The notes under the pieces are model-generated. The model saw only the letters and a list, made by a program, of their open reading frames with translations. It did no database searches and was not told the origin of the DNA. A DNA stretch of 64,000 nucleotides from Kitasatospora setae KM-6054 (lineage in GTDB: Bacteria; Actinomycetota; Actinomycetes; Streptomycetales; Streptomycetaceae): NCBI RefSeq assembly GCF_000269985.1, contig NC_016109.1, positions 2,356,001-2,420,000 of the forward strand. The letters are read 5' to 3'. The translations under genes and the position numbers were made by a program. Positions within the stretch are counted from its first letter, which is position 1; every line of letters begins with the position of its first letter. Below, piece by piece: positions 36,299 through 46,368 of this stretch.

Positions 36299-36504
36299 AC
36301 ACCATCGCCCTGACCGTCAACGGCGAGCCGCGCACCCTGCCCGCCGCCACCACGCTGGACGTGGTGGTCGCCGAGGTGTCGGCCGCCAACACCGGCGTCG
36401 CAGCCGCCGTCAACGAGGCGGTGGTGCCGCGCAGTTCGTGGCCCGCCACCGCGCTCGGCGAGGGCGACCGGGTCGAGATCCTGACCGCCGTCCAAGGAGG
36501 CTGA
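36295..36504 (+). CDS. thiS: Sulfur carrier protein ThiS
   Basis: Ubiquitin-like 69-residue carrier. The C-terminus ends in GG, which is adenylated by a ThiF/MoeB-type enzyme and converted to thiocarboxylate to give sulfur to the thiazole ring. VNGEPRTLP, VAAAVNEAVVPRSSW and GDRVEILTAVQGG are standard. The ATG overlaps the thiO stop. No thiF is in this window. Confidence 0.96.
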   Translation: MNTIALTVNGEPRTLPAATTLDVVVAEVSAANTGVAAAVNEAVVPRSSWPATALGEGDRVEILTAVQGG

Positions 36505-37299
<795 letters not shown>

Positions 37300-37416
37300 C
37301 CCGCCCGCCCCACCCGCCCCCGTGTCCCGGTTCTGGAACGGTTCGGCCCGCGACCGCGCCCGGGCCGGGGGCGGCTGCCACCATGGCAACGCCGTACGGG
37401 GAACCAGGGGGGGCTG

Positions 37417-37731
37417 ATGACGGGGGCGGACGGGCACGACGGGCACGGGGCGGACGGGCCCGGGGCGGGGGCGCGCCGGACGAACGTGCCGGGCGCGGTG
37501 CTGACCTGCGGGCCGGTGGTGCTGTTCGACGGCTGGCTGCTGACCGTGGGCGTGCCCCTCGTGGCGGTGCCGATGTTCCTGGTGCTGCTCGGGGCGCTGT
37601 TCGGCGCGGCCACCGGGCGCCCGAACGCGTCGGCCTCGGTCCGGCTGTACCGGGCGGGGGTGGGCGCCCTGGTCACGAACCTCCTCCTGGTGCTCGTGCT
37701 GCTGTTCCTGCTCTGGCGCTCCGAGCCGTAG
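37417..37731 (+). CDS. Small membrane protein of unknown function
   Basis: A 104-residue protein, not recognised. An acidic/Gly/His-rich N-terminus (~25 residues) is followed by two membrane segments (WLLTVGVPLVAVPMFLVLLGALFGA at ~39-64 and GALVTNLLLVLVLLFLLW at ~82-100) with a short basic loop between them. AGGGGGGGCTG precedes the ATG. It lies between thiG and the PASTA kinase gene, on the same strand as both, but nothing links it to either. Confidence 0.7.
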   Translation: MTGADGHDGHGADGPGAGARRTNVPGAVLTCGPVVLFDGWLLTVGVPLVAVPMFLVLLGALFGAATGRPNASASVRLYRAGVGALVTNLLLVLVLLFLLWRSEP

Positions 37732-37807
37732 CGCCCCCCTGCCGACCGACCTGTCGACCGGCCCGCCGACGGGCCCGCTCCGACACCGAACCCCTAGACT
37801 CCCTCGG

Positions 37808-39550
37808 GTGGACATGACCCTCGACGATCCCCTGTACGGCGCGCTGCTGGACGGCCGCTACCGCGTCGAGCAGCGGATCGCGGTCGGCGGCATGTCGACC
37901 GTCTACCGGGGCACCGACACCCGGCTGGACCGGGCCGTGGCGCTGAAGGTGATGCACCCGGCGCTGGCGGCGGACGGGGAGTTCACGGCGCGCTTCATCC
38001 GGGAGGCGAAGGCGGTGGCCCGGCTCGCCCACCCGAACGTGGTCAACGTGCTGGACCAGGGCGCCGATCCGCGCGGCGTGTTCATGGCCATGGAGTACGT
38101 GCCCGGCCGCACCCTGCGCGACCTGCTGCGCGACCGCGGCGCGCTCTCGGTGCGGGCCGCGCTGGACGTGCTGGAGCCGGTGCTGGCGGCGCTCGGCACC
38201 GCGCACCGGGCCGGGCTGGTGCACCGGGACGTCAAGCCGGAGAACGTGCTGATCACCGACACCGGCCTGGTGAAGGTCGCCGACTTCGGCCTGGTCCGGG
38301 TGCTGGCGGGCACCGACTCGGCGGCCACCTCGGCCACCGGGACCGGCCAACTGCTGGGCACCGTCTCGTACCTGGCCCCGGAGCAGATCCGCCAGGAGGA
38401 CACCGACCAGCGGGTCGACGTCTACGCGGCGGGCATCCTGCTGTACGAGATGCTGACCGGCACCAGGCCGCACACCGGGGAGCACGCCGCCCAGGTGATG
38501 TACCGGCACCTGCACGAGGACGTCCCGGCGCCGTCCCGGACCGCGCCCGCGGTCGGCCCGGAGCTGGACGCGATAGTCGCGGCGGCGACCGCCCGCGACC
38601 CGGAGGCCCGGCCGTGGGACGCGGTGGAGCTGCTGGCCGCCGTGCAGCGGGCCCGCCGCTCGCTGCCCCCGGCCCGGCTGGACGCGGAGCCGCCCGCCTC
38701 GACCCGGCCCACCCCGGTGCACAACCCGGGCGAGGCCACCGCCGTGATCGAGACCGCGCACCCGATGGACCGCACCAGCGTGCTGGAGGTCCCGCCGGAA
38801 CTGCTGCCGCCGGTGCGCCCGGCGGTGAACGACGACCCGCCGCGCGGCCTGCCCGGCCGGGCCCGCCGCTCGGGCTACGGCCGCCGCCCGCTGATCTGGT
38901 CGGCGGCGCTGGTCGCGCTGCTGCTGGTGGTCGGCGGCATCACGTACGCGCTGTCCAGCGCGGTGTACGCGACGGTGCCGAGCGTGCTCGGGCAGAGCCG
39001 GGAGCAGGCCGCCGCGACGCTCGACAAGCAGGGCCTGCACGGCGCGTTCACCGAGCAGTACAGCGAGTCGGTGCAGGCCGGGCAGGTCATCTCGACCGAC
39101 CCGGGGGTCGGCGCGAAGGTCCGCAAGAGCGACTCGGTGAAGGTGCTGCTCTCGCGCGGCCCGGAGCGGCTCCAGGTGCCGGACGTCACCGGCCGCCCGC
39201 TGGCGGACGCCCGGAAGGCGCTCGGCGACGCCCGGCTGACCGCGGGCACCAGCGGCGAGGAGTTCAGCGACACCGTGCCGAAGGGCTCGGTGATCTCCAC
39301 CGCCCCGGCGGCGGGCAGCAGCCTGGCCCCGAACGCGCCGGTGGCGCTGACCGTCTCCAAGGGGATGCACCTCGTCCCGGACGTCGGCGGCCTGAGCAAG
39401 GAGGACGCCTCGGCCGCCCTGACCGCGGCCGGCTTCGTCCCGCAGGTCACCGGCCTGCTGCCGCTCGGCAAGGTCACCGGCCAGTCCCCCGCGGCCGGCA
39501 CCCCGGCCCGGCAGGGCAGCACGGTGACGATCGCGGTCAGCCTGTTCTAG
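37808..39550 (+). CDS. PASTA-domain Ser/Thr protein kinase (PknL/PknB type)
   Basis: Membrane receptor kinase, 580 residues. Kinase domain residues ~17-280: glycine-loop IAVGGMSTVYRG, ATP lysine K47 (VALKVM), catalytic HRD with D141, DFG at 159-161, an activation loop rich in Ser/Thr (GTDSAATSATGTGQLLGT) and the APEQ anchor. A juxtamembrane linker leads to one membrane helix (~362-382) and three extracellular PASTA repeats (~388-455, 456-520, 521-580) that bind muropeptides or lipid II. Location near a Rv2175c-like gene and DAHP synthase parallels pknL. GTG start. Confidence 0.95.
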   Translation: MDMTLDDPLYGALLDGRYRVEQRIAVGGMSTVYRGTDTRLDRAVALKVMHPALAADGEFTARFIREAKAVARLAHPNVVNVLDQGADPRGVFMAMEYVPGRTLRDLLRDRGALSVRAALDVLEPVLAALGTAHRAGLVHRDVKPENVLITDTGLVKVADFGLVRVLAGTDSAATSATGTGQLLGTVSYLAPEQIRQEDTDQRVDVYAAGILLYEMLTGTRPHTGEHAAQVMYRHLHEDVPAPSRTAPAVGPELDAIVAAATARDPEARPWDAVELLAAVQRARRSLPPARLDAEPPASTRPTPVHNPGEATAVIETAHPMDRTSVLEVPPELLPPVRPAVNDDPPRGLPGRARRSGYGRRPLIWSAALVALLLVVGGITYALSSAVYATVPSVLGQSREQAAATLDKQGLHGAFTEQYSESVQAGQVISTDPGVGAKVRKSDSVKVLLSRGPERLQVPDVTGRPLADARKALGDARLTAGTSGEEFSDTVPKGSVISTAPAAGSSLAPNAPVALTVSKGMHLVPDVGGLSKEDASAALTAAGFVPQVTGLLPLGKVTGQSPAAGTPARQGSTVTIAVSLF

Positions 39551-39575
39551 CCGCTCCGGTGCCGCGCCCGCGGGT

Positions 39576-40205
39576 TCAGCGCAGCGGCCCGTCGCCGGGC
39601 AGCTCCTGGTACGAGTAGCGCTGCTCCCGCCAGGGGTCGGCGAGGTTGTGGTAGCCGCGCTCCTCCCAGAAGCCGCGCCGGTCGGCCCGCATGTACTCGA
39701 CGGCGCGCACCCACTTGGGGCCCTTCCAGGCGTACAGGTGGGGCACCACCAGCCGGACCGGGAAGCCGTGCTCCAGGGTGAGCGGCCGGCCGTCGTGGTG
39801 GGTGGCGAAGACGGTGGCCGGGTCGGCGAAGTCGGCGAGCCGCAGGTTGGCGCTGTAGCCGTACTCGGCCCACACCATCACGTGGGTGACGCCCGGGTCG
39901 GGCGGGACGAGGTCGAGGACGGTCGCGGCGGCGACGCCGGCCCACTCGTTGCCGAGCATCGAGAACTTGGTGACGCAGTGGAAGTCGCCGCGGACGGTGG
40001 TCTTGGGCAGCGCGTGGAAGGCCGCGAAGTCCCAACTGGCCTTCTCCGCGTCGGCGGTGGCCCCGAACACCTGGAAGTCCCAGCTCTGCGGCTTGAACCG
40101 GGGCACCGGCCCGTAGTGCAGGACGGGCCAGCCGCGCTGCGGCCGCTGTCCCGGGGGGAGCCTCGGGTCAGTCGACGGCTGCTGTTCCGGTTCCTGCTGA
40201 CCCAT
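39576..40205 (-). CDS. Sulfite-oxidase-like molybdopterin oxidoreductase
   Basis: A 209-residue single-domain molybdopterin protein. The cysteine expected to ligate molybdenum is in GDFHCVTKFSMLGNEWAGV; further conserved parts are VMVWAEYGYSANLRLADF, GFPVRLVVPHLYAWKGPKWVRAVEYM (core RLVVPHLYAWKGPKWV) and the C-terminal FWEERGYHNLADPW. No signal peptide or Tat motif is seen, so it should be cytoplasmic. The physiological substrate of these short SuoX-like proteins is unknown. It converges with the kinase gene 25 nt away. Confidence 0.9.
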   Translation of the reverse strand: MGQQEPEQQPSTDPRLPPGQRPQRGWPVLHYGPVPRFKPQSWDFQVFGATADAEKASWDFAAFHALPKTTVRGDFHCVTKFSMLGNEWAGVAAATVLDLVPPDPGVTHVMVWAEYGYSANLRLADFADPATVFATHHDGRPLTLEHGFPVRLVVPHLYAWKGPKWVRAVEYMRADRRGFWEERGYHNLADPWREQRYSYQELPGDGPLR

Positions 40206-40504
40206 GCCCCCATGGTGACAGACGGCGGACGCCGAATCGCGCGCGCCCCCGCCGCACGCCCCCGGGGAAATACCGGCCGGCGGAGGGGGGCAACACCCGG
40301 CGAATACGCGCGCGCGTTCGATGCAGATACCGCCGAATGGCCCAATCGATCGGACATCGCCGCAGGTCAGAGCGGTGCGAACGGGGCGTGAAAACCACCG
40401 GGGGGCGCGTCTGTAAGCGTGAACTTACTGGAAGTGCACCCGTTCAGCTGCCACGATGCGGGGCATCCGGAGACCGACCGGAATGCGCACCAGGAAGGCA
40501 GGCC
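40206..40504. promoter_or_regulatory. Divergent region between molybdoenzyme and bfr
   Basis: A 299-nt region, less GC-rich than its surroundings. GTAAG (40413-40417) and CTTAC (40424-40428) form an inverted repeat with a 6-bp spacer, 77 nt before the bfr ATG. No iron-box consensus is evident here, and no coding frame is supported. Confidence 0.45.
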
Positions 40505-40984
40505 ATGCAGGGCGACCCCGAGGTCATCGAGTTCCTCAACGAGCAGCTGACCGCCGAACTCACCGCCATCAACCAGTACTTCCTGCACGCGAAGATGCAG
40601 GAGAACTTCGGCTGGACCAAGCTCGCCAAGTACACCCGGCACGAGTCCTTCGACGAGATGAAGCACGCCGAGGTGCTGACCGACCGGATCCTCTTCCTGG
40701 ACGGCCTGCCGAACTACCAGCGGCTGTTCCACGTCCGGATCGGGCAGACGGTCAAGGAGATGTTCGAGGCCGACCGGCAGGTCGAGGTCGAGGCGATCGA
40801 CCGGCTCAAGCGCGGCATCGTGGTGATGCGCGCCAAGAACGACATCACCTCGGCGAACATCTTCGAGTCGATCCTGGCGGACGAGGAGCACCACATCGAC
40901 TACCTGGACACCCAGCTGGAGCTGCTGGACAAGCTCGGCGAGGCGCTCTACATCGCGCAGCTGATCGAGCAGCCGGAGAGCTGA
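40505..40984 (+). CDS. bfr: Bacterioferritin
   Basis: Heme-containing 24-subunit iron store (159 residues). Ferroxidase ligands appear in LTAELTAINQY (Glu), HESFDEMKHAEVL (Glu and His), an acidic residue in VEVEAIDRL, and ADEEHHIDYLDTQ (Glu and His). Met in DEMKHAE is the heme ligand, marking true bacterioferritin rather than ferritin or Dps. Its ribosome site is AGGAAGG. It converges with the bfd-like gene 30 nt away, which encodes its likely electron donor. Confidence 0.97.
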   Translation: MQGDPEVIEFLNEQLTAELTAINQYFLHAKMQENFGWTKLAKYTRHESFDEMKHAEVLTDRILFLDGLPNYQRLFHVRIGQTVKEMFEADRQVEVEAIDRLKRGIVVMRAKNDITSANIFESILADEEHHIDYLDTQLELLDKLGEALYIAQLIEQPES

Positions 40985-41014
40985 GGACGCCGGAAGGCTC
41001 AGGACGCCGGGGGC

Positions 41015-41269
41015 TCAGGCGGCCTGCGGGGCGGTGACGGCCGCGGTGGCGGCGGCCGGGTCGGCCAGGCCGAGGCGCTCGGCCAGCCGGGCGGTGGGGC
41101 AGGGGCGGGCGCCGTGCTCGCCGAGCAGCGCCTGGATCCGGCGCACGCAGGAGCCGCAGTCGGTGCCGGCCTTGCAGCCCTGGGCTATCTGGCGGGGGGT
41201 GTTGGCCCCCTCGTCGATCTTCTGCTTGACCTGGGCCTCGGTGACCGCGTGGCACATGCACACGTACAT
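41015..41269 (-). CDS. bfd: Bacterioferritin-associated ferredoxin (Bfd-like, 2Fe-2S)
   Basis: An 84-residue protein with the Bfd four-cysteine [2Fe-2S] pattern: MYVCMCHAVTE at the N-terminus and GCKAGTDCGSC in the middle. Bfd reduces heme in bacterioferritin to release Fe2+. A C-terminal extension of ~30 residues beyond the fold is Ala-rich. Start 41269 is chosen since GGAAGGGG precedes it and it begins the conserved region. An iron-box-like site lies 28 nt upstream of the start, so expression should rise in iron limitation, as expected for an iron-releasing partner of Bfr. Confidence 0.93.
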   Translation of the reverse strand: MYVCMCHAVTEAQVKQKIDEGANTPRQIAQGCKAGTDCGSCVRRIQALLGEHGARPCPTARLAERLGLADPAAATAAVTAPQAA

Positions 41270-41296
41270 GTGCTGCCCCTTCCACGATTGCTGCGG

Positions 41297-41315
41297 TTTA
41301 CTGAGCCTTACCTTA
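41297..41315 (-). promoter_or_regulatory. Iron-box-like operator (DmdR/IdeR type) of bfd
   Basis: The minus-strand 19-mer TAAGGTAAGGCTCAGTAAA agrees with the DmdR/IdeR consensus TTAGGTTAGGCTCACCTAA at 14 of 19 positions by my count, with the central AGGCTCA intact. It lies just upstream of the bfd ribosome site. Confidence 0.65.
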
Positions 41316-41335
41316 CCTGGTGCTCCGGGCACGAA

Positions 41336-41379
41336 GAAGGCCCCTCCGTCTCGGAACGTCCGAAACCGGAGGGGCCTTC
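41336..41379 (-). terminator. Terminator of the DAHP synthase gene
   Basis: GAAGGCCCCTCCG (41336-41348) and CGGAGGGGCCTTC (41367-41379) form a perfect 13-bp stem with an 18-nt loop that contains its own short TCGG/CCGA pairing. It lies 21 nt after the stop codon on the minus strand. Confidence 0.85.
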
Positions 41380-41400
41380 GTCACACCTACCGCGCGGGCC

Positions 41401-42744
<1,344 letters not shown>

Positions 42745-42852
42745 CGGGGTGCGACAACCGTTTCGGGGGTGCCGCCCGGTGGGTGAGACAGCGCGTGGAC
42801 ATCCCGGCCGTTCCCGCACCGGGCCGCCCGCCGGTGGGCTATGGTCTGCTGC

Positions 42853-42924
42853 GTGACCGCGACGCACACCTTCTCCTGGTGGTGGGCCAGCCCGTTGGGC
42901 GGCCCACGGATCGCGCGTCCCTAG
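42853..42924 (+). CDS. trpL: Tryptophan leader peptide
   Basis: A 23-residue reading frame starting at GTG, with three consecutive TGG (Trp) codons at positions 9-11 and a TAG stop 7 nt before the attenuator hairpin. Stalling at the Trp codons under tryptophan starvation would prevent terminator formation. TATGGT at 42840-42845 places the transcription start at about the GTG, so the leader itself may be leaderless. Trp attenuators of this kind are known before anthranilate synthase genes in Streptomyces. Confidence 0.9.
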   Translation: MTATHTFSWWWASPLGGPRIARP

Positions 42925-42931
42925 CGACGAA

Positions 42932-42959
42932 CGACGGCCGCCCTCCGGGGCGGCCGTCG
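42932..42959 (+). terminator. Transcription attenuator of trpEG
   Basis: CGACGGCCGCCC (42932-42943) pairs perfectly with GGGCGGCCGTCG (42948-42959) around a 4-nt loop. It follows the leader peptide stop and precedes trpEG by about 80 nt. There is no T-run, as is common in high-GC terminators. Confidence 0.88.
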
Positions 42960-43038
42960 GCGTGTGTGCGCAGCGTCACGGCTTCCCGGAGGCGGCGGAA
43001 CCCCCGCAGAGCCACCTCCCGGAAGGACCACCGCAGTC

Positions 43039-44976
43039 GTGACCACCACCACCGCCGAACTGATCGCCCGGCTCACCGCCCCCGGCGCCCCCGCCTTCGC
43101 CCTGCTGCACCGCCGCGCGCCCCGGCTCGCCCCGGACACCGTCGAGCTGCTGACCGGCACGGTCTCCGACCACGAGCTGCTGGCCGACCTCCCGCTGCCG
43201 GAGGGCGTCCCGGACGGCGGCCCGCGGCACGACCTGCTGGCCCTCGTCCCGTACGCGCAGATCCGCGAGCGCGGCTTCGCGGCCCGGCAGGACGGCACCC
43301 CGCTGCGGGCGCTGTCCGTCACCGAGCAGCACGCGCTGCCGCTGGCCGAGGTGCTGGCCGCGCTGCCGGACGCGCCGGTGGAGCTGCGCGGCGGCGCGTT
43401 CGACATCGACGACGAGGAGTACGCGGAGATCGTCCGCCGGGTGATCCGGGACGAGATCGGGCGCGGCGAGGGCGCCAACTTCGTGATCCGGCGCGACTTC
43501 CGGGCCGAGCTGGCCGGGTACTCGACGGCCACCGCGCTGACCCTGTTCCGCCGGCTGCTGGAGCACGAGCGCGGCGCGTACTGGACGTTCCTGGTGCACA
43601 CCGGCGACCGGGTGCTGGTCGGCGCCTCCCCCGAGGTCCACGTCCGGCAGTCCGGCGGCACGGTGGTGATGAACCCGATCTCCGGCACCTACCGCTACCC
43701 GGCGGGCGGCCCCACCGCCGAGTCGCTGCTGGAGTTCCTGCGCGACCCCAAGGAGCTGGAGGAGCTCACCATGGTGGTCGACGAGGAGCTGAAGATGATG
43801 TGCGCGGTCGGCGACCTCGGCGGGCAGGTACTCGGCCCCCGGCTGAAGGAGATGTCGCACCTCGCGCACACCGAGTACGAGCTGCGCGGCCGCACCTCGC
43901 TGGACGTCCGCGAGGTGCTGCGGGAGACCATGTTCGCCGCCACCGTCACCGGCAGCCCGGTGCAGAACGCCACCCGGGTGATCGACCGGTACGAGCGCGG
44001 CGGGCGCGGCTACTACTCCGGCGCGCTGGCGCTGATCGGCCGCTCGGCCAGCGGCGGCCGGCAGCTGGACTCGCCGATCTGCATCCGCGCCGCCGACCTC
44101 GACCCCGCCGACGGCTCGCTGGTCGTCCGGGTCGGCGCCACCCTGGTCCGGCACTCCGACCCGCACTCCGAGGTCGCCGAGACGCACGCCAAGGCCGCCG
44201 GGGTGCTGGCCGCGATCGGCGCCCGCCCGGCCCGCTCCGCCGAGCAGAACGCCGCCCGGCCCCTGCTCGGCGAGGACCACCGGGTGCAGGCCGCGCTCGA
44301 CGCCCGCCGGGCCGGACTCGCCCCGTTCTGGCTGCGGATGCAGCGGCCCGCCGAACCGCTGCCCGGCGCCGACACCCTGGTCGTCGACGGCGAGGACACC
44401 TTCACCGCGATGCTCGCCCACCTGCTGCGCTCGCTCGGCCACACCGTCACGGTGCTCCGCTACGACGCCCCCGGCCTGCGCGAGCGGGCCGCCGCCCACC
44501 GCGGACCGCTGCTGCTCGGCCCCGGCCCCGGCGACCCGGCCGACCCGGACGACCCGAAGATGGCGCTGCTGCGGCCGGTCGCCGCCGACGCGCTGGCCGC
44601 GGTCCGCGCCGGGGAGCGCACCGCGCCGCTGCTCGCCGTCTGCCTCGGCCACCAGCTGCTCTCCGCCCAGCTGGGGCTCCCGCTGGCCCGCAAGGCGGTG
44701 CCCTACCAGGGCGCCCAGGAGCGGATCGACCTGTTCGGCACCCCCAGGACCGTCGGCTTCTACAACACCTTCACCGCCCGCTGCGACGACGCCGGGGCCG
44801 CCCGGCTCGCCGCCCAGGGCGTCGAACTCTCCCGGGACGCCCGCACCGGCGACGTGCACGCGCTGCGCGGACCCGGCTTCGCCGGGCTGCAGTTCCACCC
44901 CGAGTCGGTGCTCACCCGGGACGGCGTGGCCGTCGTCGCCGAACTGCTGCGCAGCGCGACGGCCGTCCGGAGCTGA
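43039..44976 (+). CDS. trpEG: Fused anthranilate synthase TrpE-TrpG
   Basis: Converts chorismate and glutamine to anthranilate. The 645-residue protein joins a TrpE chorismate-utilising domain (residues ~1-440; VVMNPISGTYRYPAGG, EELKMMCAVGDLGG, GSPVQNATRVIDRYE, GRGYYSGALALIG) to a class I glutamine amidotransferase (from ~455) with LLLGPGPGDP, nucleophile C535 in VCLGHQL, and H620/E622 in QFHPES. Such fusions serve either primary tryptophan or phenazine-type metabolism; the Trp-codon leader and the neighbouring DAHP synthase favour tryptophan. GTG at 43039 is chosen for its GGAAGGA and domain start. Confidence 0.95.
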   Translation: MTTTTAELIARLTAPGAPAFALLHRRAPRLAPDTVELLTGTVSDHELLADLPLPEGVPDGGPRHDLLALVPYAQIRERGFAARQDGTPLRALSVTEQHALPLAEVLAALPDAPVELRGGAFDIDDEEYAEIVRRVIRDEIGRGEGANFVIRRDFRAELAGYSTATALTLFRRLLEHERGAYWTFLVHTGDRVLVGASPEVHVRQSGGTVVMNPISGTYRYPAGGPTAESLLEFLRDPKELEELTMVVDEELKMMCAVGDLGGQVLGPRLKEMSHLAHTEYELRGRTSLDVREVLRETMFAATVTGSPVQNATRVIDRYERGGRGYYSGALALIGRSASGGRQLDSPICIRAADLDPADGSLVVRVGATLVRHSDPHSEVAETHAKAAGVLAAIGARPARSAEQNAARPLLGEDHRVQAALDARRAGLAPFWLRMQRPAEPLPGADTLVVDGEDTFTAMLAHLLRSLGHTVTVLRYDAPGLRERAAAHRGPLLLGPGPGDPADPDDPKMALLRPVAADALAAVRAGERTAPLLAVCLGHQLLSAQLGLPLARKAVPYQGAQERIDLFGTPRTVGFYNTFTARCDDAGAARLAAQGVELSRDARTGDVHALRGPGFAGLQFHPESVLTRDGVAVVAELLRSATAVRS

Positions 44977-45055
44977 GCACCGGGTGCCGGGCCGGTGGGC
45001 GGGCCGGGCGCCGTTTCGGCGAAGTCCGGACCCCCTCCCGACCTGACTGGTAGGC

Positions 45056-45677
45056 ATGGGCTGCACGGCGGACACCAGTCGGGGGACCCATGACGAACGC
45101 GCCCGCGCCCGGCGCCCCGCCCGCCCACCGGACGGGCGGGGCCCGGCGGACCGGCCGCCCGACGGCGTGAACGCCCCGGGCGCGCACGCCGCCGCCGTCC
45201 GGCTCACCGACGGCGCCGGGGGCGGGCCGGGCCGGCGCTGGGTGGCGTTGCCGGCCCGGATGCAGAACCTGGCCGGGGCGACCGGCGGGCAGCGGGCCGA
45301 CCTGGTCGTGATCGCGGGTGTGCTGCGCTTCCCCCCGGTCGCGCCGGGCCGGCTGAGTCCGCTGCGGTTGGCCGATCCGGTGGGCCACTCCGGGCTGTTC
45401 GGCGGCCCCGGGCCGCTGTTGGCCGAACTCGACCGGTTCGAGCCGGGGTTGGGGCGGATCGCCCGGCAGGCGGTGCCGGTCTCCCGGGCCGGTCCGGGAG
45501 TGCCTGGTGCGGCTGGTGAACGACCGGCTCGGCCCGGGCCAGGAACTCCGGGTGGCGTCCCAGCCGCTGGCGCACCTGCACCTGCGCGACATCGCCGGCG
45601 CCTGCCCGGAGCACCGCGACCCCCGCCGGGCGCCGGACGAGCTCGGCGCCCTGCTGGGCCTGGTGCCGGAGGGGTGA
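45056..45677 (+). pseudogene. Frameshifted hypothetical gene beside macRS
   Basis: Two reading frames with normal codon bias join into one apparent protein. The first runs from at least the GTG at 45167 (possibly ATG 45056) and encodes RRWVALPARMQNLAGATGG ... RIARQAVPVSR; the second continues REC LVRLVNDRLGPGQELRVA to a stop at 45677. Removing one G from the GGG run at 45486-45488 restores a continuous frame (VSRPVRECLVRL). A second ATG (45090) in the latter frame encodes 26 codons ending at the GTG, so the true N-terminus is unclear. Product unrecognised. It may be a real lesion or a sequencing error. Confidence 0.65.
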
Positions 45678-45687
45678 GCGCGGCCGG

Positions 45688-46368
45688 CTACTCGCCGCGG
45701 CCCAGTTCCTCGTCCAGGCCCTGCTCGATCGCGTACCGGACGAGTTCGACCCGGTTGTGCAGTTGGAGCTTGCCCAGGGTGTTCTGGACGTGGTTCTGCA
45801 CGGTGCGGTGCGAGAGCACCAGGCGGTCGGCGATCTGGCGGTAGGACAGGCCCTTGGCGACCAGCCGCAGCACCTCGGTCTCGCGCGGGGTGAGCTGCGG
45901 GGCGGCGGGCTCGGCGGAGGTGCCGGGCTCGGTGGCGAGGCGGCGGAACTCGCCGAGGACCAGGCCGGCCAGGCCGGGGGTGAAGACCGGGTCGCCGACG
46001 GCGGTGCGGCGCACCGCGTCGAGGAGTTCCTCGCGGCCGGCCGACTTCACCAGGTAGCCGGTGGCGCCGGACTTCACCGCCTCCAGCACGTCGGCGTGCT
46101 CGCCGCTGGCGGACAGCACCAGCACCCGGACCGCCGGGTCGGCGGCCACCACCTGGCGGCACACCTCGGCGCCGGAGAGCGAGGGCAGGTTGAGGTCGAG
46201 CACCACCACCTGCGGGGTGCTGGCCCGGGCCCGGCGCACCGCCTCCTCGCCGTCCCCGGCGGTGGCGACCACCGCGAACCCGGCCTCGGCCAGGTCGCGG
46301 GCCACCCCGTCGCGCCACATGGGGTGGTCGTCCACCACCATCACGCGCACCGGCTGATCAGTCGTCAC
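45688..46368 (-). CDS. macR: NarL/LuxR-type response regulator, MacR-like
   Basis: Two-component regulator (226 residues). The receiver domain has VMVVDDHPMWRDGV, phospho-acceptor Asp in VVVLDLNLPSLSG, and TGYLVKSAGREEL with the conserved Lys; the C-terminal GerE HTH is LTPRETEVLRLVAKGLSYRQIADRLVLSHRTVQNHV (core RQIADRLVLSHRTVQNHV). It overlaps the kinase gene upstream by 11 nt. The DUF5931-type partner kinase and location resemble MacRS of Streptomyces coelicolor, which affects development and actinorhodin production; orthology is inferred. GTG start. Confidence 0.85.
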   Translation of the reverse strand: MTTDQPVRVMVVDDHPMWRDGVARDLAEAGFAVVATAGDGEEAVRRARASTPQVVVLDLNLPSLSGAEVCRQVVAADPAVRVLVLSASGEHADVLEAVKSGATGYLVKSAGREELLDAVRRTAVGDPVFTPGLAGLVLGEFRRLATEPGTSAEPAAPQLTPRETEVLRLVAKGLSYRQIADRLVLSHRTVQNHVQNTLGKLQLHNRVELVRYAIEQGLDEELGRGE

